DNA of 64,000 nucleotides, from contig NZ_JACEZS010000001.1 in NCBI RefSeq assembly GCF_014042365.1, forward strand, positions 186,001 through 250,000, read 5' to 3'. This document shows, in pieces, positions 8,674 through 18,016 of this stretch (positions are counted from its first letter, which is position 1; every line of letters begins with the position of its first letter). The notes under the pieces were generated by a model. It did no database searches. It was not told the DNA's origin and saw only the letters and a list, made by a program, of their open reading frames with translations. The stretch comes from Rugamonas fusca. GTDB taxonomy: Bacteria; Pseudomonadota; Gammaproteobacteria; Burkholderiales; Burkholderiaceae_D. Both the position numbers and the translations under genes were made by a program.

Positions 8674-10164
8674 ATGGATATCCTCACTCGACTTCGTCGT
8701 ATTGCCGCACTATGCCTCGCATTCGCGACAGTACCTGCCCACGCCACGGGAAACCAGGCAACGAAACCGCTTCCGTTAAAGCTGGTGTTGTCCCAGGAAT
8801 GCGGCACGGCCAAGGGCGAAGCGCTGGAGACCTTTAAAGGACGCCTGCTCTCCTGGTGCCCCTTTGATGGCACAAAGTTGACGGCCGAAACGAATGATGC
8901 AACTGCACTAGCAGGACGGCGGCTGTATGTAAGCATGGACTTGGCACCGGTGAGCCAGTCTAAGCTGCCGATTGGGCTCATCCTGTCCACTTTTAATTCA
9001 ACTTGGCAAGTCAAAACGCACATCGGCGCAATTTTCCAAGTCATGGAAGGGAGGCTTGAAGCCAGCATTTATGTGCCGGAAGATGCTAAAAACGTCTCTT
9101 GGACACTATCAGGCGGCCCCTCACATGCGCTGCCCGCTGGCCTCGTCATCCGCGACGCACAAGCCTCGGTCAGCGAGGCGAAATTCCGTCCAGGTGAAAT
9201 GTGCGCCCCCTGCCGCCAACACCTGGATGAGGTCATGGAACGGGTACGCCGCGAATTCCTGTTTGCCGACCGCATGCAATTGAACGAACTGGAAGGCGCC
9301 TTGACCCTGGCGGCAACGGGAGCCCGCGATATACATGAGTTGGATGGCCCCATGAAGGAGCTGGCCCGCCAATTGAGCGCAGTAACAGTGGCTGCGGGCT
9401 TGGCCCCGCACGGGACCTATCTAACCAAGGCCGAGTTTGCCTCGAACGCATTCTCCATTCCAGCCTCTCCAGCGCCCCAACTGCAGCGCCAGGAAGCCCA
9501 CGCTCCGCTGTTCGAAACCAAGCTCCTGGACAAGCCCGTCGGCTATATACGGCTACGCTCTTTTCTACAGGCCGACTTCACAGCGGGCGAAACGTATGCG
9601 CGCGCCTTGCGAAATGCCATTGTCAGTTTGCACCAGGAGGGAGTCAACCGTTGGATTCTCGATTTGCGTGAGCATGGCGGCGGCACGCTTTTCCCTGCCA
9701 TTGCGGCGCTGCGGCCGTTGCTGGGCAATGGCGGTGTAGGGTACTTTGTTGACGCAGGTGGCAAGCAGGGCGGCCCTTGGCTATGGGGAGTTCTGGGCCT
9801 GCCCCGCGGGACGTCAGGCGTTTATTTTACCGACCAGGATCCGGCGTTCAACGGCGAAAATGAAGCAACGGCAATCCTGCTTGGCCCAGTAACAGCCAGC
9901 AGCGGAGAAATGGTGGCCATCGCCTTCCATGGCCGTTCCAATACCTGAAGCTTCGGTACGCCAACCGCTGGATATACCACGGCCGTCAGCGGAACAACTG
10001 ATCGCTATGGAAATTTCTTCGGTATCGCATCTGGGTACGCGGCTGACCGCAATGGGCAGCGCATTTTCCCCAAAGTTGTGCCTGATGTCCTGCTCGCTGA
10101 CCAGCCTGAAACGCCGGATCCGGCACTCAGTGCCGCCATCAGCTGGCTGGGAACCCAACAATGA
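8674..10164 (+). pseudogene. S41-family peptidase interrupted by one in-frame TGA
   Basis: From ATG 8674 (giving a signal peptide, MDILTRLRRIAALCLAFATV, cleaved near AHA) the frame runs to TGA at 9946-9948. The same frame, with no shift, then continues for a further 71 codons to TGA at 10162-10164 and encodes SFGTPTAGYTT, the typical C-terminal part of tail-specific-type peptidases. The expected sequence at the stop is NTRSFG, so a CGA arginine codon has become TGA by one C-to-T change. The catalytic-type motif TASSGEM (9895-9912) lies before the stop. The full protein would be 496 residues. As written, translation yields a 424-residue product lacking the last structural segment. This is a recent inactivation, a sequencing error or, less likely, readthrough. 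Stops in frame were checked by coordinate arithmetic. Confidence 0.85.
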
Positions 10165-10171
10165 ATTCTGA

Positions 10172-10591
10172 CCAGGCCGGGCGCTAGCTTACGAACATGC
10201 CTCCCTCGCACCATGTAATGGGCGACGTTTTCAGCAAATCCATATCGCCAATTTGGGACGGCCGCTATTGTCGTACTCGGCCGACGACTCTCAAGGTAAC
10301 ATGTTGCTGAAGCGAAAACTTCGCAAATTGTCACGCCAAGCGGAGGTCCCCCTCGCTGTCACTTGCTATCAAAGAACTGGGGCGGCGCCGTTTGCCAATG
10401 CTTCAACGCGTGAACAGGCCATGAACCATTCCGCCTACCAACAGGGCAACGGCAAGTTTGCCAATTCTGAAGCTCCGTTTGCGTTTCTCGGAGAACAGGT
10501 AACACGACATGGCAATGCGCGGACGTGCTGCGATTCATGTTATTTCAGGCGCCCGCCGACAGCACTGTTGGCGGCGTCGGGCTGCGCCCCT
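10172..10591. other. Gene-free stretch, possible regulator remnant
   Basis: About 420 bases between the broken peptidase and the serine hydrolase hold no convincing gene. The plus frame near 10355-10425 reads SLAIKELGRRRLPMLQRVNR, which resembles the helix-turn-helix end of LysR regulators, but stops lie on both sides. This could be a decayed fragment or chance. Confidence 0.3.
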
Positions 10592-12028
10592 TTAGGGTAG
10601 CCGCTTGCCGGGCCGGGGGCGGCCATCGACAAAGGTCAGGGTTTGCACCGGCTGGCCGCCATTAGGATCGAATCGCAGGGTCGCGTCTTTTTCCCGGAAG
10701 AAGAAGCCATGGTCGCCCGCGGGCACCGCTTCCAACGGTTGTGGGCCGAGTGGCGGACCGGCCACCAGCAGGCGATCGCCGTCGCGGAAGACGCGCAAGG
10801 TCGTGTTCGATACGCGATACTGGCCCACGTAACTGTCGAACAGGGCGGTCTTTGCCGGCACCGCTGGACGTTCGATTGGATGGAAGTCTTCCCAGCCATA
10901 TTCGATGGCGATGCTGCGCATGATTTCCTCCACCAGGGGCCAGCCGCCATCGCCATTGGCGAGAATGACGGCGCCCTGGCCGGTGCGCGCGTAGGCGAAC
11001 AGCAGGGCTTTGTAGCCGATGTTCGAGCCGCTATGGTGGAAAGCTGGTTCGCGGCCGGCGTGATCGAGTTCGACTCCCAGACCGTAGTCGTCGCGTACCG
11101 TCGTGAGCATGGCGCGCGCCTGCGCTTGCGGCAGCCACGTGGGCAAGGTGCCGGCGGCGGCGCGCTGGATAGCGATCGCGAAGCGGGCCAGGTCGGGCGC
11201 GGTGCTCCAAAGCCCGTCTGCGGCCAGTTCGATATGACGGCGCCAGCGGCCCGGCAACACCGTGCCTTCGAGATCGTGGCCAGCCGCGGCGCGCGCGGCG
11301 ACGGCCGCCGGCAGGGAGGGGGCAAACGCGGAATCGCGCATGCCGAGCGGGGCGAGCGTCATCGTGCTGGCCAGCATGTCGAAGGGCTGGCCGCTGGCGT
11401 CGGCCAGTGCCTGCTGCATGGCGGCATAGCCGAGGCTCGAATAGGCGTAGTCGTTGCCGCCGCTCGGCGTGACGGGAGGATTGATGGCCGGCTTTTGTCC
11501 GTGCAGCACTTGCAGCAGCGTTGGCATGGGTACGTCCACGCCGTAGCCCGGCAGATCGAATTCCGGCATGCCTGCCGTGTGGCTGAGCAGCGCACGCAGG
11601 GTCACCGGTCTTGCCGTGGCGGGGACTTTCCATGTAAGCAGCCGCTGGTTGACGTCTTCGTCGAGCTTCACTTTGCCGGCTGCGGACAGCTGCAGGGCGA
11701 GTACGGCAGCAACGGGCTTGCTGACCGAACCAACCTGAAACGGTGTGTCAGGCGTGACGGGCTGGCTGCCGCCGGCGTCGGTGACACCATAGCCGCGCGC
11801 CCATTCGATGGCGCCGTGGTTGATCACAGCGATGCTCACGCCAGGAACACGCCATTGGCGCATGCGATCGGCCAGGCGCATGGTACGCGCGGCCTGACCT
11901 GCCACGGCCACCGGTTCGCGCAGGCCATTCTCAATGCGCGCGATGCGTTCCTGCAGTTGCGGGTGATCTTCCTGGGCGGCGGCCGTCCCGCAGGCGGCGA
12001 GCATCAACATCAATAAGGGTCGTAACAT
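10592..12028 (-). CDS. Serine hydrolase, class C beta-lactamase / PBP4*-like family
   Basis: 478 residues with a secretion signal (residues 1-18, ending AAA; a cysteine at 13 makes a lipoprotein possible). The acyl-enzyme motif SVSK (SxxK) is in FQVGSVSKPV. The YxN position reads YSS in YAYSSLGY, and the third motif is HSG in FHHSGSNIGY rather than KTG. A C-terminal lipocalin-like beta domain (about residues 390-478, from YVGQYRVSN) is typical of esterase or D-aminopeptidase members. Because the KTG box is HSG and the YxN is altered, peptidase or esterase activity on cell-wall or secondary metabolites is more likely than antibiotic resistance. It stands alone, divergent from the MBOAT gene. 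Confidence 0.88.
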   Translation of the reverse strand: MLRPLLMLMLAACGTAAAQEDHPQLQERIARIENGLREPVAVAGQAARTMRLADRMRQWRVPGVSIAVINHGAIEWARGYGVTDAGGSQPVTPDTPFQVGSVSKPVAAVLALQLSAAGKVKLDEDVNQRLLTWKVPATARPVTLRALLSHTAGMPEFDLPGYGVDVPMPTLLQVLHGQKPAINPPVTPSGGNDYAYSSLGYAAMQQALADASGQPFDMLASTMTLAPLGMRDSAFAPSLPAAVAARAAAGHDLEGTVLPGRWRRHIELAADGLWSTAPDLARFAIAIQRAAAGTLPTWLPQAQARAMLTTVRDDYGLGVELDHAGREPAFHHSGSNIGYKALLFAYARTGQGAVILANGDGGWPLVEEIMRSIAIEYGWEDFHPIERPAVPAKTALFDSYVGQYRVSNTTLRVFRDGDRLLVAGPPLGPQPLEAVPAGDHGFFFREKDATLRFDPNGGQPVQTLTFVDGRPRPGKRLP

Positions 12029-12369
12029 GATCTCGTTGTCAGCTAAAAGGTGCGCATCCTGGCAATCCAGGGCGCAATAAAAAACAGTTCAAATGTTATT
12101 GATGCGGTGCACGCGGGCCACAAGCCGATTCTGCGTTCGTTCCGCTTGGTGGCAGGCTGCCGCCGGCGGCGGTCAGGATAGCAGTTTGCCAAACCGTAAA
12201 GATCACAGATTGTCACTTGCGGGCAAGTCTGGCCGTAAAGTCTGGGCTACGACAGTTGTTGGACATTGCCAGCCGGTCGTCATTGAACGTGCGCCGCACA
12301 GTATGATCTGGCACAGGACCGCCATGCGCGGACCGTCTTACGATGGGCATTTCCGCCGGTGCGCCCGTC
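12029..12369. other. Intergenic region between divergent genes
   Basis: About 340 bases separate the starts of the serine hydrolase (minus) and the MBOAT gene (plus). It should hold both promoters, but I see no pair of hexamers good enough to name and no RNA or repeat. Confidence 0.4.
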
Positions 12370-13845
12370 ATGTTGTTCAATTCGCAGCCATTCCTGTTGC
12401 TGTTCCTGCCCGTCGTCCTGGCCGGCTTTTTCCTGCTGGGCCGCCGATCGGTGACGGCCGCTGCGTGGTGGCTGGCCGCCGCCTCGCTGTTCTTCTACGG
12501 ATACTGGAACCCGCGCTTCCTGCCTTTGCTGCTCACTTCCGTCGTGCTGAACTACCGGCTGGGCGCCCGGTTGCAGCGCAGGCCAAGCCGGCGTTGGCTG
12601 GCGGCCGGGGTCGTGGCCAACCTGCTGGCCCTCGGCTGGTTCAAGTATGCGGGCTTCCTCGCCGCGTCAGTCCACTTGCCGGTGCCGGAAATCGTGCTGC
12701 CGATCGGGATTTCATTCTTCACTTTCACCCAGATCGCCTTCCTCGTCGATACCTGTGTAGGCAAGGCCAGCGAGGGCCGCTTCGCGCACTACCTGCTGTT
12801 CGTGACCTACTTTCCCCATCTGGTGGCCGGCCCCGTGCTGCACCACAAGGAGATGATGCCGCAGTTCGCGGACCCGCGCATCTACCGTCCCCGTGCGCTC
12901 GATTTTGCCGTCGGCGCCACCATCTTCTTCGCCGGGCTGGCGAAGAAGGTGCTTATCGCCGACAACATCGCGCCGTATGCGAACGCGGTGTTCAATCACA
13001 GCAGCAGCCCGTCATTGCTGCTCGCATGGGGCGGCGTGCTGGCCTACGCCTTCCAGTTGTACTTCGATTTTTCCGGCTATTCCGACATGGCGATCGGGCT
13101 TTCGCGCCTGTTTGGCGTGCGCCTGCCGCTCAATTTCGCGTCGCCGTACAAGGCGGCCAGCATCAGCGAGTTCTGGCGCTGCTGGCATATGACCCTGTCG
13201 CGCTTCCTGCGCGATTACCTGTATGTCCCGCTGGGCGGCAACCGCCACGGCAAGATGCGCCGCTACGCCAACCTGATGGCCACCATGCTGCTCGGTGGCC
13301 TGTGGCACGGGGCCGGCTGGAACTATATGATCTGGGGCGGTTTGCATGGCATATATCTGGCCGTTCACCATGCGTGGTGCGCGCTGAGTCTGCCGCTGGC
13401 GCGCCATGCCGGGACCGCGATCACCTTCATCGCCGTCTGCTACGGGTGGGTGTTCTTTCGCGCACCGGACCTGCACGGCGCGCTGGTGTACGTGGCGGGC
13501 ATGAGCGGCGCCAACGGCGTTGCCTTGCCGGACGCCTTCGCCAGCAGGCTGGGCGGCCTGTTGCCGGCCGTGCAGCGGCTGGGCATCACCTTCTACGGCG
13601 GTGGAGGTAGCCAGTTCATCGATACCTGGAGCGCAGTTGCCGCTGCCGGCGCCATCGTTTTCCTGTGTCCCAACACGCAGCAGATCATGGCGCGCTTCGG
13701 CCCCGCGCTCGATGGCGGCCCGCATCGTCCGGCGCGGCTCGCGTGGGCGCCCACGCGCGGGTGGGGCGTGGTCATCGGCCTGATCGCGTTGCTGGACCTG
13801 CTCTCGCTCAATCGTCCCAGCGACTTCCTGTACTTTCAGTTCTGA
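12370..13845 (+). CDS. MBOAT-family membrane O-acyltransferase (AlgI/DltB-like)
   Basis: 491 residues from the ATG at 12370, chosen because MLFNSQPFLLLFLP is the standard start of this family (an in-frame ATG at 12343 adds nine residues). It is a polytopic inner-membrane protein with about ten or more hydrophobic segments. The family signatures FYFDFSGYSDMAIG-type (here YFDFSGYSDMAIGLSRLFG), FWRCWHMTLSRFLRDYLYVPLGG and GGLWHGAGWNYMIWGGLHG contain the two expected histidines. Such proteins pass acyl (usually acetyl) groups across the membrane for O-acylation of an exopolysaccharide or other glycan. Its stop codon overlaps the start of the SGNH-like gene, as in known two-component acylation systems. 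The substrate glycan is not indicated. Confidence 0.93.
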   Translation: MLFNSQPFLLLFLPVVLAGFFLLGRRSVTAAAWWLAAASLFFYGYWNPRFLPLLLTSVVLNYRLGARLQRRPSRRWLAAGVVANLLALGWFKYAGFLAASVHLPVPEIVLPIGISFFTFTQIAFLVDTCVGKASEGRFAHYLLFVTYFPHLVAGPVLHHKEMMPQFADPRIYRPRALDFAVGATIFFAGLAKKVLIADNIAPYANAVFNHSSSPSLLLAWGGVLAYAFQLYFDFSGYSDMAIGLSRLFGVRLPLNFASPYKAASISEFWRCWHMTLSRFLRDYLYVPLGGNRHGKMRRYANLMATMLLGGLWHGAGWNYMIWGGLHGIYLAVHHAWCALSLPLARHAGTAITFIAVCYGWVFFRAPDLHGALVYVAGMSGANGVALPDAFASRLGGLLPAVQRLGITFYGGGGSQFIDTWSAVAAAGAIVFLCPNTQQIMARFGPALDGGPHRPARLAWAPTRGWGVVIGLIALLDLLSLNRPSDFLYFQF

Positions 13846-15032
13846 TGCACGCCCATGCCCGCACCTTCCTGCGCACCGTCCTGCTCACGCTGGCGACGGG
13901 CGCCGCCGCCTGCACGGCGTTCGTGTATGTGGTCGATCCCTACGGCCTGTATGGCGCCGTCAACCGCGCCGGTGTCAACGCGGTCAAGCCGTCGCTCACG
14001 CGCTACCAGGAGGAGATCAAGGCCAGCAACGCGCTGCGCTCCGGGGCCAGGAATTTCATTTTCGGTAATTCGCGGGCCGAGATCGGGTTTGACCCTGACA
14101 CCGTGGGCAATGCCTACAATCTGGCCATCGCCGGCTCCGTCATGGAGAGCGTGATCAGCGAGATCGCCACCATGCGGGCACATGGCGTCCGGCCGGCCAG
14201 CGCCATCGTGGGCATGGAATTCCTGAACTACGCTGACGCGCCGCGTTCCGCCCATCCCGAGGCGTCGGCGCTGCCGGCGGACCGCGCGTTCTGGCGCTTC
14301 GACACGCTCTTTTCCTTCACCTCGCTCAAGGACAGCGTGCGCACCTTGCGGATCCAACAGGATGACTACGCCGAGTCCATGAGCCCGCGCGGCTTCAACC
14401 CGCTGCGCGAATACCTGGCCTACGCCCGTGTCGATGGTTATCACCTGATCTTCCAGCGCCGCGCCGAGGAGAACGCGGCCAACTACCTGCGCAAGGCCCG
14501 CACCAGCTTCAACGCGGACCAGGCCCGGCGCGACACCCGCCGCATACTCGACATGCTGGCCGCGCCGGGCGCGGACATTAAACTGGTCATCTATCCCTAC
14601 CACGCCCAGGTACTGTTGCTGTTCGAGGAAACCGGGCTGTGGCCCTGGTTCGAGGCGTGGAAGGCGATCCTGGCGGAAGAAGTGGCGGCCGCGCGCGCCC
14701 GCCATCCCGGCGCGCATATCCTGCTGGCCGATTTCAGTGGCTTTGGCGCGCGCCAGTGCGAGGCGGTGCCCCCCAGCGGCTCGCCTGCGGCCACGCAATG
14801 GTATTGGGAAGGAGGGCACTTCAAGAAGGCGCTCGGCGACCAGTTGCTGCATGCGCTGGCGAGCGGCCAGGGCTATCAAGACCTTGGCATGGTGCTCGAT
14901 ACGGCCACGCTGGAGGCGAACCGCGTGCGGATCGCACAAGAGCGCGCCGCCTGCCTGGCGGCGCGGCCTGGGCTGCTGCGGGAGGTGCGCGCGATTGTGG
15001 ATGGCCAGCGCCGCATTGCCGGCCAGGGCTAG
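13845..15032 (+). CDS. Membrane-anchored SGNH-like protein, partner of the MBOAT acyltransferase
   Basis: 395 residues. The start at 13845 overlaps the previous stop (TGATG), which implies translational coupling. An N-terminal membrane helix (about residues 9-28) is followed by a periplasmic domain. FGNSRAEIGF carries the block I serine of SGNH/AlgX-type acetyltransferases, and WYWEGGHFKKALGDQLL near residues 320-340 supplies the C-terminal histidine block. Proteins like AlgJ, AlgX or PatB take the acyl group delivered by the MBOAT partner and place it on the polysaccharide in the periplasm. The usual block V has DxxH; here the spacing is E-GGH, so catalytic detail is uncertain. Placement next to a PEP-CTERM gene is suggestive of an exopolysaccharide context, but no polymerase genes are present. 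Confidence 0.8.
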   Translation: MHAHARTFLRTVLLTLATGAAACTAFVYVVDPYGLYGAVNRAGVNAVKPSLTRYQEEIKASNALRSGARNFIFGNSRAEIGFDPDTVGNAYNLAIAGSVMESVISEIATMRAHGVRPASAIVGMEFLNYADAPRSAHPEASALPADRAFWRFDTLFSFTSLKDSVRTLRIQQDDYAESMSPRGFNPLREYLAYARVDGYHLIFQRRAEENAANYLRKARTSFNADQARRDTRRILDMLAAPGADIKLVIYPYHAQVLLLFEETGLWPWFEAWKAILAEEVAAARARHPGAHILLADFSGFGARQCEAVPPSGSPAATQWYWEGGHFKKALGDQLLHALASGQGYQDLGMVLDTATLEANRVRIAQERAACLAARPGLLREVRAIVDGQRRIAGQG

Positions 15033-15283
15033 CAGTGCCGGTTACTTAACCTGTTGCATTTTTCTCGTCTTTGCGTAGGCGTGCTCCTACGTTGCCATTT
15101 TTCACATCGCTCGTGCAAGCCGCGAACGCCGGTTTTTCATAGGGCAGAGCTTGGAAGAGCGGCTGCCATGATCGTCGAAATATATTTTTGGAAATATTTC
15201 CTGTGCGAATTGAAATAGTGTCGCACGATAAATGCTGTCATTTTCACCATGCTAAGATCAAAAAGCAGTATGTGATCAACCCA

Positions 15284-15301
15284 CGGGAACGCAAGTTCCC
15301 G
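15284..15301 (+). promoter_or_regulatory. Hairpin just upstream of the PEP-CTERM ribosome site
   Basis: CGGGAAC, a GCAA tetraloop (GNRA class), and GTTCCCG form a perfect 7-bp hairpin that ends eight bases before the GGAGG ribosome site of the gene at 15319. It may stabilise the mRNA or control translation. No U run follows, so it is not a terminator. Confidence 0.5.
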
Positions 15302-15318
15302 CTCTCCATGGAGGCAAT

Positions 15319-15855
15319 ATGACTAAATTCAAATCGGCGCTCGCCGTTGTTGCGCTTGCCGGCGCGGCTCTGGCAGGTGGCACCGCAGCAGCCGCCGATA
15401 TCAGCCAGCCGGCCCAAACGCTGACCCTGGGCGCCGGTGCCAACTTCTTTGGCCACGTGTTCAACCTGGGTAACGACGGCAACACCTTCAGCGACCGCTA
15501 CAATTTCTCCACCGGCGGCGCCGGTAACCTGGTGGCCCAAGTGTCGGCCATCAGCCCGGCGCAAACGGATGGCATCAAGATCACGGGCTTTTCCCTGTTC
15601 AATTCCGGCGGCCTGTCGCTGGGCGGCACCCAGGTGCTCGATGGCAAGGTTGACCTGTGGACGCTGGTGAGCTCCCATTTGGTGCCCGACAGCTACTACC
15701 TGCTGGTGACGGGGCAGGTCCTGTCCAATGCGCCGACCAGCTATAGCGGCACCTTGATCACGTCGGCAGTACCCGAGCCTGCCACCTACGGCATGCTGGT
15801 CGCAGGCGCCATCCTGGTTGCCTACCGCAGCCGTCGCCGCAACGACGCGGCGTAA
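15319..15855 (+). CDS. FxDxF family PEP-CTERM protein
   Basis: 178 residues. A signal peptide (about 1-25, ending AAA) precedes a beta-rich secreted domain that includes NTFSDRYNF, the FxDxF motif. The C-terminus is a PEP-CTERM sorting tag: VPEPATYGMLVAG, a hydrophobic helix and the basic end YRSRRR. Such proteins are exported, recognised and cleaved by an exosortase (EpsH), and released or attached to the cell surface, usually together with exopolysaccharide. No exosortase gene is in the window, so it must lie elsewhere. GGAGG four bases before the ATG decides the start. The function of the mature domain is unknown. Confidence 0.93.
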   Translation: MTKFKSALAVVALAGAALAGGTAAAADISQPAQTLTLGAGANFFGHVFNLGNDGNTFSDRYNFSTGGAGNLVAQVSAISPAQTDGIKITGFSLFNSGGLSLGGTQVLDGKVDLWTLVSSHLVPDSYYLLVTGQVLSNAPTSYSGTLITSAVPEPATYGMLVAGAILVAYRSRRRNDAA

Positions 15856-15969
15856 TCTTCATTGTTCGCCTGAACGGAGGCCGCGGCCTGCGTTTTTGCC
15901 TCAGTCCCGCCGCAGGCGATACAATCGGGGCTTGCCGCGCCTTGCCGGCCAGCCCCGATCCTGCCATCC

Positions 15970-16845
15970 ATGACGTTAGACCAATTACGGATTTTCATCG
16001 CCGTCGCCGAACGCGAGCACCTGACCCAGGCGGCCAACGCGCTGGCCCTGACGCCGTCGGCCGTTAGCGCCGCCATCCGCGCGCTGGAAGACCGCTACGG
16101 CACGCCGCTGTTCAACCGCGTCGGGCGGCGCATCGAATTGAGCGAAGCGGGCCGCATCTTCCTGGCCGAAGCGCAAGCGACGCTGGCCATGGCCCGCAAC
16201 GCCGAGCTGACGCTGGCCGAACTGGGTGGACTGAAGCGGGGCGCGCTGCGCATCCACGCCAGCCAGACCATCGCCAGCTACTGGTTGCCCGCGCTGCTGG
16301 TGCGGTTCCGCCAGCACTATCCCCAGATCGAGCTCACGCTCACCATTGGCAACACGCAAAGCGTGGCGCAAGCCGTGGTGGAGGGCGGCGCCGACCTGGG
16401 TTTTGTGGAAGGCGAAATCGACGAGGCGGAATTGTCGGTGCAGGTGGTGGCCGAGGACCGCATCGCCGTGCTGGTGGCGCCCGGCCACCGCTGGGATGGC
16501 CAGGTGGGCGTGACGGGCGAGGAATTGTTGACGGAGCGCTGGGTGCTGCGCGAGCACGGTTCCGGCACGCGCTCCGCGTTCGAAGGCATGCTGGGCGCGC
16601 TCGGTATGGATGGCGATCGGCTGGACGTGGCGCTGACGCTGCCGTCCAACGAGGCCGTGTGCGCCGCCGCCATGTACGGCGGTTTTGCCACCGTCGTGTC
16701 GGAACGGGTGGCGGCCGCCTATTTGCAGGCTGGCCTGCTGCGCAAGGTGGACTTCCCGCTGCCGGCCCGCGCGTTCCGCCTGCTGCGGCATCAGGCCCGC
16801 TACCGGAACAAGGCCTCGCTGGCGCTGGAAGCGCTGATCGCCTGA
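15970..16845 (+). CDS. LysR-type regulator, YeiE-like
   Basis: 291 residues with an N-terminal winged helix-turn-helix (about 1-60, QAANALALTPSAVSAAIRAL) and a periplasmic-binding-protein-like effector domain (about 90-290). The sequence TIASYWLPALLVRF resembles CysB/YeiE-type members. Its 3' end is only 15 bases from the 3' end of the yeiH-type gene. In enterobacteria a LysR gene (yeiE) adjoins yeiH, so it probably regulates that transporter, although here the two are convergent, not divergent. The effector is unknown; sulfite has been proposed for YeiE relatives. Confidence 0.85.
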   Translation: MTLDQLRIFIAVAEREHLTQAANALALTPSAVSAAIRALEDRYGTPLFNRVGRRIELSEAGRIFLAEAQATLAMARNAELTLAELGGLKRGALRIHASQTIASYWLPALLVRFRQHYPQIELTLTIGNTQSVAQAVVEGGADLGFVEGEIDEAELSVQVVAEDRIAVLVAPGHRWDGQVGVTGEELLTERWVLREHGSGTRSAFEGMLGALGMDGDRLDVALTLPSNEAVCAAAMYGGFATVVSERVAAAYLQAGLLRKVDFPLPARAFRLLRHQARYRNKASLALEALIA

Positions 16846-16860
16846 GCGGCCGGCGTTGCG

Positions 16861-17877
16861 TCAGGCGATGTGCAGCAATTGAATCAGGGTGGCGCTGAAC
16901 ACGCCAAGTACCACCAGCGACAACATCACCACCGACGTGACACGGCCGCCGGCGCGCAGCACGGCGCGCGCATCCACGCCCAGGCCCAGCGCCGCCATCG
17001 ACATCACCGTCAGGTAACCGGCGCCTTCGTGGGCAACGGACAGCACGGGCTCCGGCAGCACATTGGCCGAGCGCAGACCCATCATCACCAGGAAGCCGAC
17101 GATAAACCAGGGCACCATCTGCGACAACGGCGGACGCTTGCCGGCGTCGTCGCGTCCCAGCAGCGACAAGGCCAGCACCACGGGGCCCAGCATCAGCACC
17201 CGCACCAGCTTGACCAGCGTGCCGATATGGACGCTGGTCTGCGACACGGTGGCGGTGGCCGCCAGCACTTGCGGCACGGCGTACACCGTCATGCCGGCGA
17301 ACACGCCGTACTGCACGTCCGACAGGTGCAGCAGCGGTACCAGCAGGGGCAGGGCCAGCACCACCACCACGCCCAGCACGGCCGTGAAGGCGATCGACGC
17401 GGCGACGTCCTTGCCGTCCGCATTGATGACGGGGGCCACGGCCGCGATAGCCGAATTGCCACAGATCGAATTGCCGCAGGCGATCAGCAACGCCATCTTG
17501 CCCGGCAGGCCGCTGGCGCGGCCGATGCCGTAGCTGCCCGTGATGGTGACGGCCACCACCAAGGCGATCCCGACGATCATCGACACGCCATGTTCGAGGA
17601 TGGCGCCCGCACTGACGGAGGCGCCCAGCAGCACGACGGCGACTTCGAGCAGGGTTTTGGCGCTGAACTTGACGCCGGCCTGGTAGCGGGGCGCGAGGCC
17701 GCGCGCCGTGCAGAGGATGGTGCCGAGGACGATGGCCAGCACCAGGCTTTCCAGCCAGGCGCGCCCGAACAGGAGGACTTCCAGCCATTCCAGGCCGTGG
17801 GCGGCGACCGTGACGGCGCCGCACAGGAGCAGTCCGGGCAGGAAGACTTGTGCGTTTGTTATTACTTTTTTCATCAC
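16861..17877 (-). CDS. yeiH: YeiH family putative sulfate/sulfite exporter
   Basis: 338 residues, with about ten membrane helices and the family signature ACGNSICGNSAIAAVAPVI, then AVPQVLAATATVS. The start is GTG at 17877, seven bases after GGAG; the ATG at 17874 is a possible alternative with worse spacing. UPF0324/YeiH proteins are inner-membrane transporters annotated as sulfate exporters by similarity; direct biochemical evidence is thin. The convergent LysR gene is the likely regulator. The upstream region is AT-rich and contains palindrome-like sequence suitable for LysR binding, but no site is certain. Confidence 0.88.
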   Translation of the reverse strand: MMKKVITNAQVFLPGLLLCGAVTVAAHGLEWLEVLLFGRAWLESLVLAIVLGTILCTARGLAPRYQAGVKFSAKTLLEVAVVLLGASVSAGAILEHGVSMIVGIALVVAVTITGSYGIGRASGLPGKMALLIACGNSICGNSAIAAVAPVINADGKDVAASIAFTAVLGVVVVLALPLLVPLLHLSDVQYGVFAGMTVYAVPQVLAATATVSQTSVHIGTLVKLVRVLMLGPVVLALSLLGRDDAGKRPPLSQMVPWFIVGFLVMMGLRSANVLPEPVLSVAHEGAGYLTVMSMAALGLGVDARAVLRAGGRVTSVVMLSLVVLGVFSATLIQLLHIA

Positions 17878-18016
17878 CGCTGCGCTCCGTTATTACATTA
17901 TTTGTGTAACGGATTATCGGTGGCGCATATTGTTATGTCTATTTGTAAGTTATTGATGAATCATTCGATTAAATCGAACGATGTAAATATAAGCTTATGT
18001 CGATCCAGTTATATGC

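Noticed and set aside
16340..17824. 494-codon minus frame overlapping yeiH and the LysR gene
   Set aside because: It is out of frame with both real genes and is nearly all Arg, Gly, Pro and Ala.
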